DNA from: Lachnospiraceae bacterium
GTDB lineage: Bacteria; Bacillota; Clostridia; Lachnospirales; Lachnospiraceae
NCBI GenBank assembly: GCA_029063085.1
Contig: JAIDOW010000054.1
Location: 30,100 to 94,099 of the forward strand
Direction: 5' to 3'
Length of the DNA stretch: 64,000 nt
The notes beneath the pieces are model-generated. The model saw only the letters and a list, made by a program, of their open reading frames with translations, did not search any database and was not told where the DNA came from. Positions 19,057 to 26,826 of the stretch are shown here, one piece after another (the stretch's first letter is position 1; each line of letters opens with the position of its first letter). Both the position numbers and the translations under genes were made by a program.

Positions 19057-20022
19057 TTATAAGGTATTTGGCTTTTCAAAATTTTCTGTAGGAACAGGTA
19101 TGGAATCCAGTATCTGTTCTATAATGGAGACAGCAAATGCCTGGCTTCCCGAACCGGTAAAGGAAAGTAACCTGTGGCAGAGGCAGGGAATGGCAAGATA
19201 TTTGATATCTTCCGGAATAACATAAGAACGGCCGTTTAAATAGGAATATGCCTGGGCACACCGCATAAGACTTAAGGTTCCACGGGGATTTATGCCAAGA
19301 GCAACCTGTTCGTGGGTTCTGGTGGCATGGATAATCTGTATGATATATTTTTTGATATCCTCATGAATAAATACTTTTGCAGTCTCTGTCTGAAAAGCTT
19401 CAATATCGGAAAGTGTACATACCGGAGCAAGCTGTTCCATGGGATTATTCAGGATATAGCGGTTCATAATTTCAAGTTCTTCTTCAGCGGTTGGGAATCC
19501 CAGGGAGATTCTCATGGAAAAGCGATCTAACTGTGCTTCGGGCAGCGGGAATGTTCCGGCAGTTTCTATGGGGTTTTCGGTGGCGATCATAAAAAAAGGT
19601 TTGTGAAGTGTGCGGGTAGTTCCGTCGGTCGTCACCTGTCCTTCTGCCATCGCTTCTAAAAGACAGGATTGTGTTCTGGGAGTTGCACGGTTGATTTCAT
19701 CTGCCAGTAAAATATTTGTAAATACTGGACCGGCTATAAATTCAAATTCCTGATTTTTCTGATTATAGATATTGATACCTGTAACGTCAGATGGCAGCAG
19801 ATCGGGAGTGAACTGGACTCTTTTATAGATACCGGAAATGGAGGCTGCTAATGCTTTTGCCAGCATGGTTTTTCCAGTACCGGGCGTATCCTCCAGTAAA
19901 ATATGCCCATTTGCCAGCAGGGCAGTAAGCAAAAGACGGATTTCATTATCTTTTCCGATGATGATTTTTCCAATGTTTTTTTCTAAATCCTGTAACTTGT
20001 TAAAATCAGTATGCTGTTCCAT
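19057..20022 (-). CDS. MoxR-family AAA+ ATPase
   Basis: HILLEDTPGTGKTMLAKALA; LLADEINRATPRTQSCLLEAMAEGQVT; ATENPIETAGTFPLPEAQLDRF. Confidence 0.94.
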   Translation of the reverse strand: MEQHTDFNKLQDLEKNIGKIIIGKDNEIRLLLTALLANGHILLEDTPGTGKTMLAKALAASISGIYKRVQFTPDLLPSDVTGINIYNQKNQEFEFIAGPVFTNILLADEINRATPRTQSCLLEAMAEGQVTTDGTTRTLHKPFFMIATENPIETAGTFPLPEAQLDRFSMRISLGFPTAEEELEIMNRYILNNPMEQLAPVCTLSDIEAFQTETAKVFIHEDIKKYIIQIIHATRTHEQVALGINPRGTLSLMRCAQAYSYLNGRSYVIPEDIKYLAIPCLCHRLLSFTGSGSQAFAVSIIEQILDSIPVPTENFEKPNTL

Positions 20023-20229
20023 TTTTTTCTTCTCCTTTACCCCGGTTATCGTATTATTATCATAATATAATTTGTCAAATTACTCAACCGTTCCGGAATT
20101 ATTTTTCATAAGTTTGGCAGGATTTTTGGGTTCGGAGAAAAATTAAAGTTTGCAAGGAAACGCTAACAATGATACAATCTAACAATACTGATTATATAAG
20201 CTTAGAAACTGTAGTGTGAGGAGATAGCT

Positions 20230-21339
20230 ATGAATAAGAAAATAAGTGTGTTCGCTGTTATTTTTATTTTGGCAGGTCTGGCTACATATCTTTATTTAAG
20301 TGTTCCGTCAGTTCAGGAAAAAATTGCTTTTTATACGGAAGAGGATTTTAGGGAAGAAAATATATATTCTGATATTACCAGTCTTGCAGAGCGGTTAGAT
20401 GAAGAAATTTTAAAAGGTGCAGAATCCTTTACTGTTTACCTGAAAGATATTGATGTGAATGAGATTAACCAGATTAATGCAACTCTGAACGGAATATTTG
20501 GAAGTGGATCAACTTATCAGCAGGTTGGAATGGTAGGAAATTCTTATAAAAAGGTAACGATTACGATCAAACGGACTACCAATTATTATGCGTTTCAGGC
20601 ATATTTGAACCATACACCAATTCCGGATACTGAAAAAAAGGCACAAAAGCTATACGAAACGATAAGAAATATTCTGGATTCCCATATTACAGAAAATATG
20701 ACAGATTATGAAAAGGAACTGGTGCTGCATGATTATCTGGTAACACATTGTCAATACAGTAAAGATACACAGCAGAACTCGGAAAGCGATATATACAGAG
20801 CATATGGAGCCTTGGTAAATCAGGATGCAGTCTGTAACGGTTATGCGGAGGCATTGCAGCTTCTGTTCATGTGTGTCGGGATACGATCTGAGTTTGTGAT
20901 CGGTACGGCAGATGAGATTGATCATGCATGGAATCTGGTAGAATTGGATGGAAAATGGTATCATTTGGATGCTACGTGGGATGATCCGATGCCGGATCAG
21001 GGAGAAGATGCATTACATGCATATTTTAATGTATCGGATGACATTATAAAAGGAAGCCATGAATGGGAAAAGGAGAACTATCCAGTGGCGGATAGTATGG
21101 ATAACAATTATTATGTAAGGAATCATCTGTACTTTAGTGATTTTGATGAGTATAAGGAGCAGGCGTATGAGGCGATGATTTATCACGGCAATTACAGGTA
21201 TGAAGCGGTAATTGAAACTTATCAGGAAAATGAGGAGGATATGCAGTTCCTTTTTCAGGATAATTACCGTTATGACAGTGTGAATTGGCAGACGTTTGGA
21301 GAAGAAGGATATAATGTGCTGGTATTAAAAGCCGAATAG
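20230..21339 (+). CDS. Transglutaminase-like domain protein with N-terminal signal/TM
   Basis: AVCNGYAEALQLLFMCVGIRSEFVIGTADEIDHAWNLVELDGKWYHLDATWDDP. Confidence 0.85.
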   Translation: MNKKISVFAVIFILAGLATYLYLSVPSVQEKIAFYTEEDFREENIYSDITSLAERLDEEILKGAESFTVYLKDIDVNEINQINATLNGIFGSGSTYQQVGMVGNSYKKVTITIKRTTNYYAFQAYLNHTPIPDTEKKAQKLYETIRNILDSHITENMTDYEKELVLHDYLVTHCQYSKDTQQNSESDIYRAYGALVNQDAVCNGYAEALQLLFMCVGIRSEFVIGTADEIDHAWNLVELDGKWYHLDATWDDPMPDQGEDALHAYFNVSDDIIKGSHEWEKENYPVADSMDNNYYVRNHLYFSDFDEYKEQAYEAMIYHGNYRYEAVIETYQENEEDMQFLFQDNYRYDSVNWQTFGEEGYNVLVLKAE

Positions 21340-21363
21340 AAAGAATTGATTTAGGAGGAAATA

Positions 21364-21846
21364 ATGACGAAACAGGATTTTTTAGAGGAATTGAAAAATG
21401 CATTATCTGGAGAAGTTCCGGCAGAGGTGTTGATGGATTCTTACCGTTATTATGCTAATTACATTGAAGAGGAATTAAGGAATGGCAGGAGAGAAGAGGA
21501 GATATTGGAAGAACTTGGGAAACCGTCTTTGATTGCCAGATCCATTATTGCAGCACAGGCAGGAGAACGTGTTGCAGATGTAGAATATATGGAGGATGGA
21601 ACTACAAGAAAGGTAAGGAGAAGGGACACGGCCGGGAAGCAGGAAAAAACTACCCGGGTACACAGGGAGTTTGTTTTTGATTTTAATTCGTGGTATGCGA
21701 AGATATTATATATAGCGGTTATTGTTCTTGTACTTATGATCGTGCTTTCTTTATTAAAATTTGGTTTATGGATACTGGTTACTTTTGGGATTCCGATTTT
21801 GATTATTCTTGGAATTATTTATTTAGTGATGTATTTCCTGCGTTAA
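21364..21846 (+). CDS. DUF1700/HAAS-type membrane protein
   Basis: MTKQDFLEELKNALSGEVPAEVLMDSYRYYANYIEEELRNGRREEEILEELGKPSLIARSII then TM helices. Confidence 0.75.
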   Translation: MTKQDFLEELKNALSGEVPAEVLMDSYRYYANYIEEELRNGRREEEILEELGKPSLIARSIIAAQAGERVADVEYMEDGTTRKVRRRDTAGKQEKTTRVHREFVFDFNSWYAKILYIAVIVLVLMIVLSLLKFGLWILVTFGIPILIILGIIYLVMYFLR

Positions 21847-21864
21847 AATTTTTTAAAAAAGTTC

Positions 21865-21893
21865 TTGACAAACATATCTGTTTTTTATATACT
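21865..21893 (+). promoter_or_regulatory. Consensus sigma-A promoter for tRNA cluster
   Basis: TTGACA 21865-21870, 17-nt spacer, TATACT 21888-21893. Confidence 0.85.
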
Positions 21894-21916
21894 ATGATTC
21901 GTGTCAAGCACACAAT

Positions 21917-21989
21917 GGAATCTTAGCTCAGCTGGGAGAGCATCTGCCTTACAAGCAGAGGGTCACAGGTTCGAGCCCTGTAGGTTCCA
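21917..21989 (+). tRNA. tRNA-Val(TAC), copy 1
   Basis: Acceptor GGAATCT/AGGTTCC; anticodon loop CTTACAA; T-arm GGTTCGAGCC. Confidence 0.95.
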
Positions 21990-22013
21990 TTTTTTACAAT
22001 ATGCCGATAAGGC

Positions 22014-22104
22014 TGGCATTGAACACTTGGTGAAGCTTGCTGATCCTAGTGCAAAAGCCCACCTGAGACCTTAACGAGTAAAGCAAGTTTAGTTCGAATG
22101 GTGC
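22014..22104 (+). ncRNA. Candidate structured RNA of unknown identity inside the tRNA cluster
   Basis: CATTGAAC/GTTC-G-AATG lower stem, AAGCTTGCT/AGCAAGTTT upper stem, asymmetric internal loop, ~40-nt apical region. Confidence 0.35.
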
Positions 22105-22126
22105 AATTGATAAGTGAAGAAAATAT

Positions 22127-22199
22127 GCCGATATGGCTCAATTGGCAGAGCAGCTGATTTGTAATCAGCAGGTTGAGGGTTCGAGTCCCCCTATCGGCT
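22127..22199 (+). tRNA. tRNA-Thr(TGT)
   Basis: Acceptor GCCGATA/TATCGGC; anticodon loop TTTGTAA. Confidence 0.95.
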
Positions 22200-22202
22200 T
22201 AT

Positions 22203-22276
22203 GGACCATTAGCTCAGCTGGTTAGAGCAATCGGCTCATAACCGATCGGTCCCGGGTTCGAGTCCCTGATGGTCCA
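22203..22276 (+). tRNA. tRNA-Met(CAT), elongator-like
   Basis: Acceptor GGACCAT/ATGGTCC; anticodon loop CTCATAA; no GGG/CCC anticodon stem expected of an initiator. Confidence 0.9.
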
Positions 22277-22396
22277 TTATATAAAATGATAATTGTTTAT
22301 CAACAGCTCTTTTACAAATGGGTAAACTTGTGATATAATAGAAAAAGATTATTTACTTGTAACGGTGAGTTTCATTGTAATAAAATAAAAATATAT

Positions 22397-22470
22397 GGCC
22401 TGGTGGCTCAGTTGGTTAGAGCGCCGCCCTGTCACGGCGGAGGTCGTGGGTTCGAGTCCCATCCGGGTCG
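22397..22470 (+). tRNA. tRNA-Asp(GTC)
   Basis: Acceptor GGCCTGG/CCGGGTC; anticodon loop CTGTCAC. Confidence 0.95.
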
Positions 22471-22530
22471 TTTGTGAGTAATCATATACAAAAGAAGAGA
22501 CAAGTTCTCAATAAATATTGCTCCCAATAT

Positions 22531-22603
22531 GGAATCTTAGCTCAGCTGGGAGAGCATCTGCCTTACAAGCAGAGGGTCACAGGTTCGAGCCCTGTAGGTT
22601 CCA
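22531..22603 (+). tRNA. tRNA-Val(TAC), copy 2, identical to copy 1
   Basis: Same 73 nt as 21917-21989. Confidence 0.95.
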
Positions 22604-22638
22604 TTATTTATCGGTTTACATAGTGAATCGATAAGTAT

Positions 22639-22725
22639 GCCGGCGTGGCGGAACTGGCAGACGCACAGGACTTAAAATCCTGCGGGACTTATACTCCCGT
22701 ACCGGTTCGATTCCGGTCGCCGGCA
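22639..22725 (+). tRNA. tRNA-Leu(TAA)
   Basis: Acceptor GCCGGCG/CGCCGGC; anticodon loop CTTAAAA; long variable arm. Confidence 0.95.
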
Positions 22726-22767
22726 TTAAAGCCTGCTTTTTTTAGTAGGTTTTCTTTAACTTCATAT

Positions 22768-22841
22768 GTGTGTGTAGCTCAGCTGGATAGAGCACTTGGC
22801 TACGGACCAAGGTGTCGGGGGTTCGAATCCTCTCACGCACG
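22768..22841 (+). tRNA. tRNA-Arg(ACG)
   Basis: Acceptor GTGTGTG/CACGCAC; anticodon loop CTACGGA. Confidence 0.95.
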
Positions 22842-22879
22842 TACTCGTAAAACTCTTAAAATATATATTTTAAGGGTTT

Positions 22880-22977
22880 TATTTTTATATTATAGGAAAC
22901 TGCTTCGCATTTCCTATGATATAAAAAACAATTATGCACATTCGTGTGAGAGGATAATGTTACTGTGTGACCGCACT
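22880..22977. repeat. Dispersed hairpin repeat, copy B (copy A at 6054-6150)
   Basis: TATTATAGGAAACTGCTTCGCATTTCCTATGATATAAAAAACAATTATGCACATTCGTGTGAGAGGATAATGTTACTGTGTGACCGCACTCG. Confidence 0.8.
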
Positions 22978-23149
22978 CGCATGACAAAGCAGTCAAGGTC
23001 TGTGAGTTTTTATAGAATACCTCTATTTTAACTTGGAATTACTTATGCATAAGAAAGATTCATAAAGTATATTTTATGCCATTTATTATGTATAAATAGA
23101 TATATATTTGGTATAATCAAAAAAGAATATAGATAATAGGAGATTTTGT

Positions 23150-25606
23150 ATGGTGGAACAGTTTTTAAATATTTTGGATATAGTGGAAAAAATGACATTA
23201 GAAGAGAAAGCAGCATTAGTGAATGGTGCTACTTTTTTTGGAATGGCCCAGATAGAGAGACTGGGAATTCCCAGACTACAGTTATTAGATGGTGGAACGG
23301 GAATGAATTTTGAGCAGTTGTTTGGTGATTTTTATTCACAGCTGGAAAAGGACACAAACAGTACTAATGGAATGATGGGTTCCACTACATTGACAAAAGT
23401 GATAGAGAATTATTATACTCCGGATAAGTTGCAAGGTGAAGAGAAAGAAGTATATCAGTGGATTAAAACAAATTTAGAAGAGAGAGTGGGAAGTGACTAT
23501 GCTCCGGGCTGCTTTCCTTCAGGAATGCTGCTGGGAGCAACATTTAATAAGAAGATTGTTCATGCAATAGGGCAGGCTCTGGGGGCAGAGGCAAGGTTAT
23601 TTGGAGTAGATATTCTGTTGGGAAGTCCGAATGTAAATATCCATAGAGATCCTTTGAATGGACGTTTGTTTGAGGGATATTCAGAGGATCCCTGTCTGGT
23701 ATCACAGCTTGCTCCTGAATTAGTAAAAGGAGTACAGGAGTATAATGTAGCTGCTAATGTAAAACATTTTGCAGCCAATAATCAGGAAACCAATAGAGTA
23801 GGCATTAATGAAACAATATCGGAACGTGCTCTGCATGAAATTTATCTGCCGGGATTTAAGGCTTGTGTGAAAGAAGGGCAGGTTCAGACTGTTATGAGTG
23901 CTTATAATGGAATTAATGGTACGCCGTGTACAGAAAACTACTGGCTTTTGACAAAAGAGCTGAGAGAAAATTGGGGATTTGAAGGAAGTGTGATTTCTGA
24001 TTGGGGAGCAGTTTATCATCCGGTAGAAGCAATTCAGGCAGGAAATGACTTAGCTATGCCGGGACCTATTTCCGCTGAACCGATTATAGAGGCAGTTGGA
24101 GAGGGAAAACTGTCAGAGGAGGTATTGAATCAGGCAGTAGAACGTCTGCTTAGAACAATTCAATATTGCAGGCAGGATGTGCTGGGGCAAAAACAAGAAG
24201 TGAGAATAGGAGAGTGCACAGTACCCTTGACAAAAGCATCAGATGGAAAACAAGTATTTTTGACAGATGCTCTTTTAGAAGCGACAAGGAAGGCGGCATA
24301 TGAAGCTGCGGTGGAGGGAATTGTGCTCCTTAAAAATGAAAAGAGAGCATTTCCATTGAAAAAAGATGAAAAAATTCTTCTTCTGGGCAGCGGTTCAGAA
24401 AGGCTTCTGGAGTGTGGAACCGGAAGTGCCGGAATTCATACCAACCGAACCTCTGATCTTGTAGAAGAATTGCGTACTGTATTAGGTTCTGATAGTGTTA
24501 TAGTGCATTCAGATTGCAGTTTTATATCCGACGATGAGAATTATTTGGATAAAAACGGAGTAGGTCATATAATTTATATTGCAAAAGTAGGAGGCATGGA
24601 AGGAAATGATCGAAAAGATTTAGAACTGGAAAAGGAGGATTTGGAACAGCTTTTACAATTAAAATGCCTAAAAAAGCAGTATTCATTCCGGCTGACTCTT
24701 GTATTAAATGTTTGTGGTCCGATAGATTTTTCTGAAGTCTCAGATGCTTTAGATGCTGTTTTTGTATGCTTCCTGCCGGGAATGGAAGGGGGACATGCTT
24801 TGGCAGATTTGATGACAGGAAAACGGAATCCGTCCGGTAAGCTTCCGTTGACTTTTCCAAAGCATTATGAGGACACTCCGACGTTTCTCAATTTTCCGGG
24901 AGAGGGATATGAAGTGAATTATGGAGAGGGAATTTATGTTGGATATCGCTATTATGATAAGAAGAAAGTTTTGCCGGCATATCCATTTGGATTTGGACTT
25001 TCTTATACGACATTTGAATTAAAGGATTTTCAAATAGAAGAAGAATGTTTCACCGATAATCTGCATTTTTCAATAGGACTAAAAAATAAGGGGGCGCTAG
25101 CGGGTTCAGAGGTAATACAGATCTATATATCGGATGTATGTTCTACGCTTCCGAAACCAGTTAAAGAGTTAAAAGCTTTTGAAAAGATCTTTTTAGAACC
25201 AGGAGAAGAAAAAAAGATAGGATTTAAATTAACCAAAGAGCAATTTGCATCATACGATTCTGATTTTCATTGTTGGATTGCAGAAGAGGGCTATTATGAT
25301 ATTATTGCAGCTGTTTCTTCTGATCTGAAGACTGGTTATGCTGTGAAGAGGGTTTATCTTCAAAATCACACACCGTATTCATACGGAATGGATTCTACGA
25401 TTAAAGTACTTTATGAACATGACCAATTAAAGGAGCACCTTTATCAATTGTGGAAAGAAAAAAATTGGGACTGGCAGATCATAGAGAGCAATTATCAGTA
25501 TACACCAAATCGGAAATTATTAGATGTTTTACCGGAAAATTGTGGAGAAAATGATAAGAATATCCTGAATTTTATAGAATGTATTCAATGGGTGAAAAAG
25601 AAATAA
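23150..25606 (+). CDS. Glycoside hydrolase family 3 (beta-glucosidase-like)
   Basis: MTLEEKAALVNGATFFGMAQIERLGIPRLQLLDGGTGMN...; VISDWGAVYHPVEAIQAGNDLAMPG; C-terminal FnIII-like domain. Confidence 0.93.
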   Translation: MVEQFLNILDIVEKMTLEEKAALVNGATFFGMAQIERLGIPRLQLLDGGTGMNFEQLFGDFYSQLEKDTNSTNGMMGSTTLTKVIENYYTPDKLQGEEKEVYQWIKTNLEERVGSDYAPGCFPSGMLLGATFNKKIVHAIGQALGAEARLFGVDILLGSPNVNIHRDPLNGRLFEGYSEDPCLVSQLAPELVKGVQEYNVAANVKHFAANNQETNRVGINETISERALHEIYLPGFKACVKEGQVQTVMSAYNGINGTPCTENYWLLTKELRENWGFEGSVISDWGAVYHPVEAIQAGNDLAMPGPISAEPIIEAVGEGKLSEEVLNQAVERLLRTIQYCRQDVLGQKQEVRIGECTVPLTKASDGKQVFLTDALLEATRKAAYEAAVEGIVLLKNEKRAFPLKKDEKILLLGSGSERLLECGTGSAGIHTNRTSDLVEELRTVLGSDSVIVHSDCSFISDDENYLDKNGVGHIIYIAKVGGMEGNDRKDLELEKEDLEQLLQLKCLKKQYSFRLTLVLNVCGPIDFSEVSDALDAVFVCFLPGMEGGHALADLMTGKRNPSGKLPLTFPKHYEDTPTFLNFPGEGYEVNYGEGIYVGYRYYDKKKVLPAYPFGFGLSYTTFELKDFQIEEECFTDNLHFSIGLKNKGALAGSEVIQIYISDVCSTLPKPVKELKAFEKIFLEPGEEKKIGFKLTKEQFASYDSDFHCWIAEEGYYDIIAAVSSDLKTGYAVKRVYLQNHTPYSYGMDSTIKVLYEHDQLKEHLYQLWKEKNWDWQIIESNYQYTPNRKLLDVLPENCGENDKNILNFIECIQWVKKK

Positions 25607-25671
25607 GTATTCCCAAATAATGGATAGTATTGTATACTATTAAGGGAATGAAAGGTGTGGAGGCGAGTATT

Positions 25672-25923
25672 ATGTTAGAAAGAACGGTTGGTCCATGGGA
25701 TTATAGGATGTTGCCTAATAAAATGCTGGAATTGGTAAAAAATGTTGGGAATATGGAACAGGAAGGAACAGGATACTTTGTTGATAGTGAATCGGAAATG
25801 CTTACCATATTAGCGTATTTGAATTATGGAGAAACCACTAACACAACGGATTCTATGCGGGAACAGATCGATCAGGCAGTAAAAAAATTAGAAGCAAGAC
25901 GTTTAATGGCAAGAGATGAATAG
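25672..25923 (+). CDS. Small conserved protein of unknown function
   Basis: MLERTVGPWDYRMLPNKMLELVKNVGNMEQEGTGYFVDSESEMLTILAYLNYGETTNTTDSMREQIDQAVKKLEARRLM. Confidence 0.6.
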   Translation: MLERTVGPWDYRMLPNKMLELVKNVGNMEQEGTGYFVDSESEMLTILAYLNYGETTNTTDSMREQIDQAVKKLEARRLMARDE

Positions 25924-26017
25924 GAAGATGTAAAATGGCTGTTTCTTAAGAATTTATGAAGAAATAGCCATTTCTGTATGAATATGTTATGATAAATATA
26001 GTATGGGATAATCGGAG

Positions 26018-26797
26018 ATGTGCAGTTGTATGGAGGAAAAAGGAGTAAAAATACGGGGAATTGAAATTGGAAATGGGATGCCTAAAATATGTGTACCTAT
26101 TGTTGAAAAAAATAGAGAAAATATATTATTGCAGGCACAATTGGTTTCTAGAGAGTCCCCCGACATTGTCGAATTCAGGGCAGACTGGTATGAAGATATG
26201 GAGAACTGGGAGAAAATGGAAGGTCTGCTGATGGAATTGCGTCAGATTATAGGAAATATAGCATTATTATTTACCGTTCGGACTAAGCGTGAGGGAGGTA
26301 ATGCGGAAATTTCCAGTGGAGATTACAGATGTCTGTGTGAAAGAGTATGTAGGAGTGGTTACATAGATTTAATTGATGTAGAAGCTTATATGGAAGAGGA
26401 TTTGTTACGGCAAATTTGTAAAAATGCCCATGAAATTGGTGTATATGTGGTTGCCAGTAATCATGATTTTGATAAAACACCATCTGAAGAAGAGATTGTG
26501 GAGCGTTTATGTTTTATGGATCAAAATGGGGCAGATATTCCTAAGATAGCAGTTATGCCGCAAAGTGAGGGAGATGTTTTGACATTGCTTTGTGCAACGC
26601 AGAAGTATAAGACAACGGGAGGGATAAAGCCCGTGATTACTATGTCTATGAGCGGGAAAGGTGTAATTAGCCGGCTGGCAGGAGAGATATTTGGTTCAGC
26701 GGTTACATTTGCTTCTATAGGAAAGAGTTCAGCTCCGGGACAGATTCCTATTGATGAGGTGAGAAGAGTACTGGAAGTGATTCACATGTACTGTTAA
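26018..26797 (+). CDS. aroD: Type I 3-dehydroquinate dehydratase
   Basis: PDIVEFRADWYEDM...VVASNHDFDKTP...PKIAVMPQSEGDVLTLL...ITMSMSGKGVISRLAGEIFGSAVTFAS. Confidence 0.93.
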   Translation: MCSCMEEKGVKIRGIEIGNGMPKICVPIVEKNRENILLQAQLVSRESPDIVEFRADWYEDMENWEKMEGLLMELRQIIGNIALLFTVRTKREGGNAEISSGDYRCLCERVCRSGYIDLIDVEAYMEEDLLRQICKNAHEIGVYVVASNHDFDKTPSEEEIVERLCFMDQNGADIPKIAVMPQSEGDVLTLLCATQKYKTTGGIKPVITMSMSGKGVISRLAGEIFGSAVTFASIGKSSAPGQIPIDEVRRVLEVIHMYC

Positions 26798-26826
26798 TAT
26801 GGGAAGAGGAAACTAGGAGGTTCTGT

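Noticed and set aside
22645-23031. 128-aa ORF MAELADAQDLKSCGTYTPVPVRFRSPALK...
   Set aside because: Runs through tRNA-Leu, tRNA-Arg and repeat copy B; a classic tRNA-derived spurious ORF.
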